Shown piece by piece: positions 1-8,186 of a stretch of DNA of 20,937 bases. Both the position numbers and the translations under genes were made by a program. Below the pieces are notes generated by a model. It searched no databases. It saw only the letters and a program-made list of their open reading frames with translations, and had not been told where the DNA came from. Numbering within the stretch: position 1 is the stretch's first letter; the number at the start of each line of letters is the position of its first letter. Where the stretch lies: NCBI GenBank assembly GCA_040143965.1, contig JASJQH010007092.1, positions 1 to 20,937 on the forward strand. Direction: 5' to 3'. This DNA is from Basidiobolus ranarum. Taxonomy: Eukaryota > Basidiobolomycota > Basidiobolomycetes > Basidiobolales.

Positions 1-345
1 GAGTTAACTGCCGAAGGAGCGGCCTCGGGTTCGGGGCTAGCTAAAGAGCAATCGGGCAGCTTTCTTTACTGTACTATTATAGGGTACATTATGTCGGGAT
101 AATATTCGTCTCAAGTCGATCACTCTTAAACTATTTGGTTCAAAACCTGGGTTCAAATATTCAAGGTTTTCATGGGAAGAAGTTAACGACATACTTCTTT
201 ATCGTGTTTAGTACCGCTGACTCTGATAACGAATTTTTCGTGGTATTAGTAAGAGAAAGGGGTAAACGGGTGACTATGCACTGCACGAGCTGTCTATACA
301 CTATACTTGCTTCGAAAATTATTCCCAGTTGAATCTGAAATCTTG

Positions 346-353
346 AACCCTAA
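346..353 (+). promoter_or_regulatory. Telobox (AACCCTAA)
   Basis: This is an exact AACCCTAA octamer in noncoding DNA, one of four exact copies in the window. In yeasts and plants this motif is bound by telobox-type Myb proteins (Tbf1/TRF-like). A role here is inferred only from recurrence. Confidence 0.35.
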
Positions 354-550
354 ATTCCACTGACTAAACTAGATTCATAAAACGCCACCTAGGATGCCGC
401 CATTTATCTTAACTTCAAACTTATCTTACGTCACTTCATATTCAATTAATTTCCAAATTGGTTTATAGATGGCAATGATTGCACATCACACTTCATTCAT
501 CAATGAGATTTGACAAAGCTTGTATTGTTATTAAAAAGTCCGGAATGTAG

Positions 551-604
551 AGCAAAATGGAGGGAAAAGAGAATGTAAGCAAAATGCAGGGGAAAGAGGA
601 TATG
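551..604. repeat. Imperfect 27-nt tandem duplication
   Basis: Two adjacent 27-nt units (551-577 and 578-604) both begin AGCAAAATG followed by a purine run, and differ at only a few positions. They lie just downstream of the GCV1 stop codon, probably in or next to its 3' UTR. Confidence 0.6.
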
Positions 605-660
605 AATATGAATGGTAGATGTGACGATGACAGACGTGTAAATGAGATTAAGTTCACTAT

Positions 661-1996
661 TTAGACTTTATAGTAGTTAGAGGGGACAAAAGGCATCTTG
701 GTGACCAGGGCCTTTTGCATTCTATTTCTGACCTTGACTACTAACTCGGTGTTAGATTTATGGAAGCCAGACTTGACATAGGCCATGGCCACATTCTTTT
801 TGAGCGAAGGTGAGGGAACACCACTAGTAGTGGTACCAATCTTCTCCCCATCCACTGTGTAAACATCACAATTTTCTCTTGCAGGTGCCCCTTCAACAAT
901 CAAACCAACTCGTCTCTTCTCAACTCCACCCTTAATTTGGGGTAAAATAAATTCAGCACCCAAGAAACCACCTTCAGCCCTTCTACGTTTTCCAATAGTC
1001 CAAGTAAGACCAGCTTCCACTGGGGTAATATCTTCGTTCAAGTCATTACCGTAGAGGCACAAACCAGCCTCCAAACGAAGGGAATCCCTGGCACCTAGAC
1101 CAGCCATTTCAACACTAGGATTACTTAAGAGTAATTCAGCAATACGTGTAACCTCTGGGGTAGGAATAGAGATTTCAAATCCATCTTCACCGGTGTATCC
1201 AGAACGAGCAATATGACAGTCAACACCTTTAATGCTAACCATCTTTCCGGTCATAAAGCTCATACCACTAAGGTCGGTATCCACAATTTCCTGTAAAGCA
1301 GCAACAGCCTTGGGTCCCTGAATAGCGAGTAAAGAATGATCATCGATGATGTTAAGTTCAGCATCACCACCTTGGTTTTGGAAAGCTTCAAGGTGCTGAC
1401 GAAGATGCTTCAAATCTTTATCAGCGCAACCAGCATTAGATACGATATAAAGTGAACCATCGTGTTGGCAGATGATAGTGTCATCAATGATACCACCTCT
1501 TTCGTTAGTGAATACTGACAAGGTGGAGTGGCCAAGAGGTAAGCTTTTGATATCACCTACGACCAAATTCTCAATGAATTGAACGCGGTCTTTTCCAGTT
1601 AATCTAATCGATATCAAGATAATGGTAACGGTAACGGTAATGGTAAATAAGCATCCTATCACTTTTCAATCAACCAATCAAACATACCTGGTCTGTAACA
1701 TGTGTGAGACGTCAAAAATGGAAGCGTTCTCGCGAGTATGGAGATGAGACTGTAAAACACCCAAAGAAGCGTACTTTACTGGCATAGACCAACCGGCGTA
1801 AGGGACCATCTGGGCACCTTGACTCAAGTGAAAATCATAAAGAGCGGTCTTTTTGAGTTCTAAAATAACCCCATTGTAAGGAAAAAAGCAAAAAGGACTT
1901 CATATGTTATAGAAAAGTGAACTTACCTTGAGAAGAGGTGGTATAACCACGTGTGGCGAACTTTCCGAAAGAACGTTGAGCAAAGTTTCTGAGCAT
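661..1996 (-). CDS. GCV1: Aminomethyltransferase, glycine cleavage T-protein (mitochondrial)
   Basis: This is the T-protein of the mitochondrial glycine decarboxylase complex. It transfers the aminomethyl carbon from the H-protein lipoyl arm to tetrahydrofolate and releases ammonia. I read three exons: 1996-1927, 1859-1688 and 1603-661, giving 394 aa, close to the roughly 400 aa of yeast Gcv1. Introns are 67 nt (GTAAGT/TTAG) and 84 nt (GTATGT/TTAG). The first exon encodes a basic, Arg/Ser/Thr-rich start ([20 protein letters not shown]), as expected of a mitochondrial presequence. GcvT signatures follow: [23 protein letters not shown], and GGIIDD at about residues 117-122, which carries the family's conserved aspartate. 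Later come [31 protein letters not shown] and the C-terminal barrel. It is divergent from TRP1. Intron 2 contains a GGTAAC-type hexamer repeat. Confidence 0.96.
1624..1647. repeat. Hexamer microsatellite in GCV1 intron 2
   Basis: Four consecutive GGTAAN hexamers (GGTAAC, GGTAAC, GGTAAT, GGTAAA on the + strand) lie inside GCV1 intron 2. They contribute no stop codon, which is why the exon 3 frame stays open through most of the intron. Confidence 0.8.
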
Positions 1997-2323
1997 CACT
2001 AGCAGAGGAAAGGGCGGGGCTGGTTGAGTGTAGGTTAAAGAAGTTCCTCGTTAGACTTTACTATTTTAACTCTCATGTCAAAAAATGAGGAACTTAACTC
2101 GGTGGAATGTACACACCTATCAACATATTGGTCCACTTCTATAACTGGATGTTCCCACGGGAGGCATACTCCAACGCTACGTGGATTATCCATTTCAGAT
2201 AATCTGACACAAATTCAGGATAATATCCGGACAAAATTAACGTCAATTTCTGATGATGTACAATTAACGATGATTAATTGGTTTGGTTGGATTCCAACAT
2301 GCAGCGCAACTTAAGCAACTTGC

Positions 2324-2331
2324 TTAGGGTT
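2324..2331 (-). promoter_or_regulatory. Telobox (TTAGGGTT on + strand)
   Basis: An exact TTAGGGTT octamer lies within the GCV1/TRP1 divergent promoter, about 380 nt upstream of the TRP1 start. See the telobox finding for the recurrence argument. Confidence 0.4.
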
Positions 2332-2455
2332 GAAGTGCAAACGAGAGCACAAATCAAGCCTTTTAGATATATAGTGTAACGACTGATAAGAGTGACTTGT
2401 GGCATTGCCAATTTACCCCAAATCCGGTCTATCCAGCTTGTATCATAGGTGAACC

Positions 2456-2466
2456 CACGTGACTCA
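2456..2466 (+). promoter_or_regulatory. Composite CACGTG E-box + TGACTCA (Gcn4/CPC1-type) site
   Basis: The 11-mer CACGTGACTCA overlaps a CACGTG E-box (the CACGTGAC half matches the Cbf1-type bHLH consensus RTCACGTG on the opposite strand) with a perfect TGACTCA, the bZIP Gcn4/Cpc1 consensus. It lies about 246 nt upstream of TRP1 and about 460 nt upstream of GCV1. General amino-acid control of tryptophan genes through TGACTCA is well established in fungi. Control of this pair is inferred. Confidence 0.6.
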
Positions 2467-2711
2467 TCATTAATCACTTGTAGTCAGCGACGAGAGTGGT
2501 CAAGCGCTACGGCCAACATCGATTTGTAGTTAACATTTGGGATTGGGGGTTCCTCGGGGTTTCATAAAATAGGTGGTTGACAAGTAATTTGGAAGACTTA
2601 AAATTATTATTCTTTTAACTTCATTTATTCCAGTATTTACTCTGCTATACTTTAGGTTTTCTTGAATAGTTCTCTTACTAATTTTCTTATAACTGAAGCA
2701 TTAAGCTAGAA

Positions 2712-4937
2712 ATGACTACCGTTTTAATCGATAACTACGATAGTTTCACCTGGAACGTGTATCAATATTTATGTGAAGCTGGGGCTAACGTTATTGTATT
2801 CCGTAATGATAAAACTACCGTCGAACATATAGCATCTTTAAAGCCAAAGAATTTGGTTATTTCACCTGGACCTGGACATCCTTCAGAGGATGTTGGCATT
2901 TCAAAAGACGCAATTCGTCATTTTGCTGGAAAGATACCTATTTTAGGTGTATGTCTTGGTGAACAATGTATGTTTGAAATATTCGGTGGACAGGTCACTT
3001 TCGCAGGGGAGATTGTACACGGGAAGGTATCCAAGGTCAAGCATGATGGTAAAGGGCTATATCATGGGGTTCCTCAAGATATAGCAGTCACTCGGTATCA
3101 TTCACTTGCTGGAGATCCCACCTTTATACCAAAGGAACTCATTGTAACCAGTCGTACTGATAATGGGATTATCATGGGAGTCAGACATAACAAGTATTGC
3201 ATTGAAGGGGTTCAATATCATCCAGAAAGTATTCTTAGCGAACATGGCTCGATTTTAATTAAGAATTTCCTGAATTGTCGAGGTGGAACCTGGGAAGAAA
3301 ACCCTGAATTAGAAGTGACTTCAACCACTGAACCTACTCCATTGGTAGATGACAAGAAATCTCAAACTATCCTTGAAAAGATTCATATACAACGACTTGC
3401 AGATATCGCTGAAGCTAAAGCCACCCCTGGACGTTCAGAAGCCCAACTCCAAAGACTTCTCGAATTAGGGATTGCCCCGCCACAAATTGACTTTGTAGCT
3501 AGACTGCGTCAAGGGCCTAGGAAGCCTGCGGTTATGGCAGAGATCAAGCGTGCATCACCCAGTAAAGGGGATATCAATGTTGATGCGATTGCAGCCGAAC
3601 AAGCTTTGATTTACGCTGAGGCAGGTGCTTCAGTTATTTCAGTATTAACCGAACCCAAATGGTTCAAAGGATCACTACAAGATTTGCGTCAAGCCCGAGA
3701 AAGTGTATCTAAACTTCCCAATCGACCAGCAATTCTTCGAAAAGATTTCATCCTCGATTCGTATCAAATTATGGAAGCACGTCTAGAAGGAGCTGATACA
3801 GTGTTACTCATCGTGGCTATGTTGAAAGATGATGAAATTCAAAATCTCATGAAATACTCTAGATCCTTAGGTATGGAGCCTTTGGTGGAAGTAAATAACG
3901 CTGCGGAAATGAAAAAAGCCCTGGCATTTGGTGCCAAAGTAATCGGCGTAAACAATCGAAATCTGCATACTTTTGATGTTGATATGGAAAACACTAGTAG
4001 ATTGGCAGAGATGGTGCCAGAAGACGTTATTCTTGCCGCACTTAGTGGCATTACCGGGCCACAAGATGTGAGCAAATATATGGAACAAGGAGTTGGTGCA
4101 GTCTTAATCGGTGAAGCTCTAATGAGATCTCATGATAAAAAACAATTCATTCACAGTTTGATCCAGTCAGAGGCAACCGCGCCAACTACTCAACAATCCA
4201 CTCCTTTGGTCAAGATTTGTGGTGTACGTACAGTTGAGGCGGCTGTAGAAGCGACTAAAGCAGGTGCCGACTTCATTGGGATGATTTTTGCACAATCTAA
4301 GCGTCAGGTGAACCTTGATGAGGCTTGCAAGATTGTCACTGCAGTTCGTGAGGCTTCGTCTGAGAAATCCGCTTCCGAAGTGCTAGAGCCATCAGTAGAG
4401 AGCAAAGAATGGTTCCGTTTTCACGCGGATAATGTTACCTACGGACAGAAGCCATTGATAGTAGGAGTGTTCCAGAATCAGAGTGTTGAGTATATCACTT
4501 CTATTGTTCAACGGGTAAAACTTGATCTGGTACAACTTCATGGAGAAGAATCAGTGGAGACAGCCAAATTCTTACCAGTACGTGTTATCAAGGCTTTCCA
4601 CATCGACGGCTCTTTCGATAACTTTAGCGAACTACGTAGACCAGGCTATAACGCATTCACTTTACTCGATGCCAAAGTGGAGACAAAACAACAGGGTGGA
4701 AGTGGAGTGACATTTGATTGGAATATAGCACAAAGATTCCTGAAAGATTCTATAAATTTGGAAGGAGATCAGTTCCCTATACTCTTGGCTGGTGGATTAA
4801 CCCCAGAAAATGTACAGCTGGCAGTAAACCAGGTTCACCCTTGGGCAGTTGATGTATCAAGTGGAGTAGAAACCGACGGAGTAAAAGATTTACAAAAGAT
4901 CCGGGAATTTGTCAAGCGTGTAAAGAACAACCAGTAG
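2712..4937 (+). CDS. TRP1: Trifunctional tryptophan biosynthesis protein (TrpG-TrpC-TrpF fusion)
   Basis: This single intronless frame of 741 aa carries three activities. The class I glutamine amidotransferase, residues about 1-195, supplies ammonia to anthranilate synthase. It has the oxyanion-loop motif SPGPGHP, nucleophile C81 in GVCLGEQ, and H170/E172 in HPES. Indole-3-glycerol-phosphate synthase, about 220-485, shows AEIKRASPSKG (276-286), LRKDF and GVNNRNL. Phosphoribosylanthranilate isomerase, about 498-741, shows KICGV, FIGMIFA, QLHGEE, LLDAK and VDVSSGVE. This domain order is that of filamentous fungal trp-1/trpC genes; the anthranilate synthase large subunit must be encoded elsewhere. 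The start is the first ATG, whose product aligns directly with the GATase N-terminus (VLIDNYDSFTWN). All catalytic motifs I looked for are present and the frame is intact. Confidence 0.98.
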   Translation: MTTVLIDNYDSFTWNVYQYLCEAGANVIVFRNDKTTVEHIASLKPKNLVISPGPGHPSEDVGISKDAIRHFAGKIPILGVCLGEQCMFEIFGGQVTFAGEIVHGKVSKVKHDGKGLYHGVPQDIAVTRYHSLAGDPTFIPKELIVTSRTDNGIIMGVRHNKYCIEGVQYHPESILSEHGSILIKNFLNCRGGTWEENPELEVTSTTEPTPLVDDKKSQTILEKIHIQRLADIAEAKATPGRSEAQLQRLLELGIAPPQIDFVARLRQGPRKPAVMAEIKRASPSKGDINVDAIAAEQALIYAEAGASVISVLTEPKWFKGSLQDLRQARESVSKLPNRPAILRKDFILDSYQIMEARLEGADTVLLIVAMLKDDEIQNLMKYSRSLGMEPLVEVNNAAEMKKALAFGAKVIGVNNRNLHTFDVDMENTSRLAEMVPEDVILAALSGITGPQDVSKYMEQGVGAVLIGEALMRSHDKKQFIHSLIQSEATAPTTQQSTPLVKICGVRTVEAAVEATKAGADFIGMIFAQSKRQVNLDEACKIVTAVREASSEKSASEVLEPSVESKEWFRFHADNVTYGQKPLIVGVFQNQSVEYITSIVQRVKLDLVQLHGEESVETAKFLPVRVIKAFHIDGSFDNFSELRRPGYNAFTLLDAKVETKQQGGSGVTFDWNIAQRFLKDSINLEGDQFPILLAGGLTPENVQLAVNQVHPWAVDVSSGVETDGVKDLQKIREFVKRVKNNQ

Positions 4938-5003
4938 AACACTCTTCTCCATTACAAATGTTTGATGGCAATCTTCGCTATTGAGTTCGCATGTATAATC
5001 CGT

Positions 5004-5009
5004 AATAAA
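5004..5009 (+). terminator. Probable poly(A) signal of TRP1 (AATAAA)
   Basis: This is a perfect AATAAA 67 nt after the TRP1 stop codon, in A/T-rich context. Fungal poly(A) signals are degenerate, so the assignment is tentative. Confidence 0.4.
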
Positions 5010-5091
5010 AAGAAGCACTACCCTGTATAATTGGGGTATATCGATCAACTCACTATCCATCATTTGCTCACAAACATCCGTGTATATATAT

Positions 5092-5103
5092 CCTAACCCT
5101 AAA
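5092..5103 (+). promoter_or_regulatory. Telobox (CCTAACCCTAAA)
   Basis: An exact AACCCTAA (5095-5102) extended by CCT on the left, giving two telomeric-type CCTAA units. It lies between the 3' ends of two convergent genes, so a promoter role is less obvious here than at the other copies. Confidence 0.35.
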
Positions 5104-5298
5104 TCCGAAAAAGACAAACTAGTGTGCATTCTGACATCAAATAAGCCAAAATTTATATGTGAAATATACATTAATCAGTTAAATTAAGATTCTTAACCAA
5201 TTGAACATCATAAACAGACAGTAAGTGGAAAGGAAAAGATTGAAGTGCTATCTGAGGGTTAAGGCCAAACAAAGAGAATGATGAAAATGGCCTGAAAT

Positions 5299-6854
5299 TT
5301 AAAGAGAATCGTTTACAATTGGTTTGGCAAATTTGAACATATAGATTCTTCCATCTGTGCAACCAGCAATGATCATCTCCCTATTCAACTGTGTTGAGCA
5401 AATAGGCAAAGCTAACTTAGCATCAACATTAGTTAGCTTCTCTTCGTCACGATTCCAGAGCGTGATAGAGTCTCCAGATCTGCTATATTGACATCCTATT
5501 ACAATTCGCTTTTCGTGTATTCCAACACAAGAAACATAGCCGTGTGATACTCTAGAAGCTTTATATTCGATATGCTCATCTTCCCCACTCTCCCATGTCA
5601 ATAAATAAATAGTCGCCGACGTAGTACAGACCACGTTGTTCTCAAAGACATCTAGTACACTGAATACTCCACATGGCTGCTGCAAATCAAACGTATATAT
5701 ACACATTCTTTTGTCAATGTCGTGAACCTTCAACTGGCCATTCTTAGAGCTCGAGAGGATTTTGTTGCCTTTCAAGTGAACACCAACGATCTGAATTATG
5801 AAATTCAGTATAAGAAATGGTATGGTAGTAAGTAATTTTACTTACCGCTTGTTCATGGTCACAAAAAGTCTGTACTTTTTCTCCTGTATCCCACTTCCAC
5901 ACTATGATAAACCGATCATGTCCAGCGGTTACCAGGTAATCTTGATTGATGGATAAGCAGGATATGGCAGCTACGTGACCACTTAAAGTATGTAGCAGTT
6001 GTCCAGAATTCATATCCCATACTGTACAGTCTCTGGAAAGCTTTGGCGATTAAAATGGAGTCGTCACTACCAAAGAGAAAATGAAGAATTTTACCTGGTA
6101 TAAGACCCAGCTGCCAAGATTCCCAGTTCTGGGATAAAATCCAGACAACTTACAGTATTCGCTTCAAAAATATTTAAGCATTGTCCAAAGGTTACGTTCC
6201 AAACGCGCACAGTACGATCATAACTCCCACTCACTAGAATATCTCCCTTCATCTTTAGTGCGTATACTCTATCGCGATGACCTTTCAACAAACTTGTGTA
6301 CATAGGTGTACCCCTTGACCAGTTGCGCTCTCTGCAGTAAAGATGTTGATATAGCTTTACCCAGTCCACTTTTCCAGTTGAAGGGACTTCCGAGTGGCTT
6401 AACTTCAAACACAACTTTTTCCACAATTCACCATTACTCACAAGCTTACACCAGCCAGTACTTACCTATCAAAGAAGAGCTTTAGCTGATTCTGTGTGAC
6501 TCATAAAATGAATTGTTTCATGGTAGCAGAGTTACCTCACGACAAGAGCATAAATCACGGCTGTCAAGGGTACTAAGTATCTTCACACCAATTTCTTGAG
6601 GCAATGAAGACAGAAAATCAAATTTCCACTGACTCAAACCTAACAAACGTCCGTTCAAATAATGTAACTCGTAAGGAGAACAAACATCCACCAAATTTTC
6701 CAAACTAAAAAGGTTTCAATTGAGAAAAGAACGGATCAAAAAGAAGTTCCTTCTTCAAAAACCAAAAAAAAAAATTAAGACGAGGAGAAACTTACAAGGC
6801 TATTCTTTCTTTTTGAGAAAGTTGTTCAAAGACACCGAGTAATGTATCTGACAT
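5299..6854 (-). CDS. F-box / WD40-repeat protein (probable SCF substrate receptor)
   Basis: F-box/WD40 proteins bind Skp1 through the F-box and recruit substrates through a WD40 propeller for ubiquitination by SCF. I read five exons: 6854-6796, 6704-6536, 6465-6095, 6032-5846 and 5790-5299, giving 425 aa. All junctions keep phase. The F-box spans about residues 50-91, with LSSLPQEIGVKIL at its start and WCKLVSNGELWKKL at its end. About six to seven WD40 units follow, the clearest being LLKGHRDRVYALK...GSYDRTVRVWN and LSGHVAAISCL...GHDRFIIVWKW. The later blades are diverged (NGQLKVHD, GDSITLWN, DGRIYMFK). It resembles the Cdc4/Met30/Pof class in layout but is shorter, and I cannot assign an ortholog. 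Exon 3 starts with GTAAGT, directly after an AG acceptor. Confidence 0.88.
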
Positions 6855-7131
6855 GTGTTCCTTCTGAAGAGGAATTTGCTTTTATACACTTGATACTCTC
6901 CTATCAAGACCAACTAAAATTCGACAGAAAAGTCACCTCGCGTTTTCTTAGTGAAAAGAATCGAGGCCTGTTGTGATAGCTTAGCCGTTGGAACAGCTTT
7001 TGATAATACGCCAGCATCAATGGGTGGCCAAAGGTACAGATGATGTAAATAAAAAGAAGGTATTTTAAAAATTAGGGGGTGAAATTCATTTTGGCGATGA
7101 ATGACTAGGGCCAGTGATATCAGTATGGACC

Positions 7132-7145
7132 TAGGGTTAGGGTTA
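7132..7145 (-). repeat. Double telomere-like repeat (telobox)
   Basis: TAGGGTTAGGGTTA on the + strand is a two-unit TTAGGG-type repeat, containing an exact TTAGGGTT at 7137-7144. It lies about 280 nt upstream of the F-box gene start. It could be a Tbf1/TRF-type promoter site or a tiny interstitial telomeric repeat. I favour the former because other copies also sit in noncoding DNA. Confidence 0.5.
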
Positions 7146-7175
7146 CCCAAGTTCTTATAGTTGTACTGAGTGTAC

Positions 7176-7201
7176 ACTGATCTGGAATACTGATCTGGAA
7201 T
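7176..7201. repeat. Perfect 13-bp tandem duplication
   Basis: Two adjacent identical copies of ACTGATCTGGAAT (7176-7188 and 7189-7201). Confidence 0.85.
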
Positions 7202-7614
7202 AGATATTAAGTCAGGATGGAGAGATTAGATGAGCAATCCAAACATCAGTCGAAATATAGTCGGGCCGATGAGAACTAGTTGTTGCCAATCTGGTCTTGA
7301 TCTTCCCTATTGTGAACCGAATCACATGAAAATTAGGCCATCCTTGAGTGTATCGATAATAGAGCCCGAAGAGTGATGCAGAGGATCAAATTACACGTGT
7401 AGGAAGTGTTTCATGGGCCAACGAAGCCGACAATAGACCCTGAAGCACAATGATCGTTTCTGCGGAGGCGGATTCTACCGAAACAGCCCGTGGATTTTAA
7501 GCCCAACCCCTTACCGCTACAGAAATTTCGTGAACATTTCATTAATGCTGTATCTATTGAGTGCTTAAATGGTTGGCTTGCAATGCGGAAATCTTCACGT
7601 GAAAGTCAGCCAAG

Positions 7615-7641
7615 TAGTTACCGTATTTATTAGTTACCGTA
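7615..7641. repeat. Paired TAGTTACCGTA direct repeats
   Basis: The 11-mer TAGTTACCGTA occurs at 7615-7625 and again at 7631-7641, so the starts are 16 bp apart. This arrangement could bind a dimeric regulator; no known consensus is recognised. Confidence 0.5.
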
Positions 7642-7870
7642 CTCCGTAAATGTGCTGATTTCAGCTTAGCTTTGGATGGCTTTACAGTAATCCGAACCGG
7701 GGTAATTTAGAAAGATGTTTGGTAATCAATCGATAGCCAACCATTTAGACTTCGGTCAGATTGGTCAATCTACTGTTTACTTCCTATAAGGAAATCTATT
7801 TTCAGAAAGAAATAGAATAGTCTGGTTTGCCTAAGGATGATTGGTTCCCACGACGTGCTTTCCTCGACTC

Positions 7871-7880
7871 TATAAATATA
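7871..7880 (+). promoter_or_regulatory. Candidate TATA box (TATAAATATA)
   Basis: A canonical TATAAATATA lies about 316 nt upstream of the hydrolase start codon and is followed by T- and C-rich sequence. If used, it implies a leader of more than 250 nt. An unseen 5' UTR intron is also possible. Confidence 0.4.
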
Positions 7881-8186
7881 AGGTATCTGTTGTCAATTTT
7901 TTTATCTGCCTTTTTATCTGTCCTGTTTGCTCATTTTGTAAGATTACATTGTATTTTTCTACCCTGACCATTCCTGCGAGTAGAAGTTCATCACAAACAA
8001 TCCATCACTGCCAGTGTTGAAGTGTTATTTCTCCTACTGCAACGTGCATATACGCATCAAACTAGCTTGATAATCACTGATTGTCCGAACCTTCCCATTG
8101 TTTGTCGCTCAACCAAACCATATAATATCTCCAATATTGTGTTTCTCACTTGTCTACTCTAATCCCTTAACCGTTCATTCGTAACT

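Larger units (their letters stand above)
1..660. other. Intergenic / left edge, no supported gene
   Basis: No gene can be supported here. The first 60 bases are clearly more GC-rich than the rest, and the first 99 bases are open in frame 1, so the end of a neighbouring gene may reach into the window, but nothing recognisable is encoded. The right part is the 3' flank of GCV1. It contains a telobox (346-353) and a purine-rich stretch with a 27-nt imperfect tandem duplication (551-604). Confidence 0.5.
1997..2711. promoter_or_regulatory. Divergent promoter region GCV1 / TRP1
   Basis: This 715-bp region lies between the start codons of GCV1 (leftward) and TRP1 (rightward). It holds a telobox (2324-2331), a composite E-box/Gcn4-type site (2456-2466) and, close to TRP1, a pyrimidine-rich leader before the start context GCTAGAAATGAC. 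A 79-codon open frame at 2075-2314 has no recognisable product and I did not call it a gene. Confidence 0.6.
4938..5298. other. Convergent intergenic region TRP1 / F-box gene
   Basis: This 361-bp region holds the 3' flanks of two convergent genes. It has an AATAAA on the + strand (5004-5009) and a telobox (5095-5102). Open frames here are short and unrecognisable. Confidence 0.6.
6855..8186. other. Long intergenic region between divergent F-box and hydrolase genes
   Basis: No gene is supported in these 1.3 kb. The region holds a double telobox (7132-7145), a perfect 13-bp tandem duplication (7176-7201), two copies of TAGTTACCGTA (7615-7625 and 7631-7641), a TATA element (7871-7880) and a pyrimidine-rich leader before the hydrolase start. 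An 87-codon frame at 6914-7177 (-) has no recognisable product. Confidence 0.55.

Noticed and set aside
1-99. Open frame from the left edge in frame 1, GC-rich at first
   Set aside because: 33 codons with no recognisable motif. The opposite strand reads equally plausibly for a short stretch, so no gene end can be assigned.
137-147. GGTTCAAAACC, resembling a tRNA B box
   Set aside because: The flanking bases do not form a T-stem and no A box, anticodon arm or acceptor stem can be built around it.
135-332. 65-codon plus-strand open frame
   Set aside because: No ATG at its start, no recognisable product and no intron signals that link it to anything.
2075-2314. 79-codon ATG-started frame in the GCV1/TRP1 promoter
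   Set aside because: Composition is not distinctive and no family is recognised. It would fill the divergent promoter. It could be an upstream ORF or chance.
6496-6502. TGACTCA in F-box intron 2
   Set aside because: Single copy inside an intron, far from a start codon and without a partner site; taken as chance.
6914-7177. 87-codon minus-strand frame upstream of the F-box gene
   Set aside because: It runs through the telomere-like repeat and low-complexity AT-rich sequence. It lacks a recognisable domain, though its last 30 codons look mildly protein-like.
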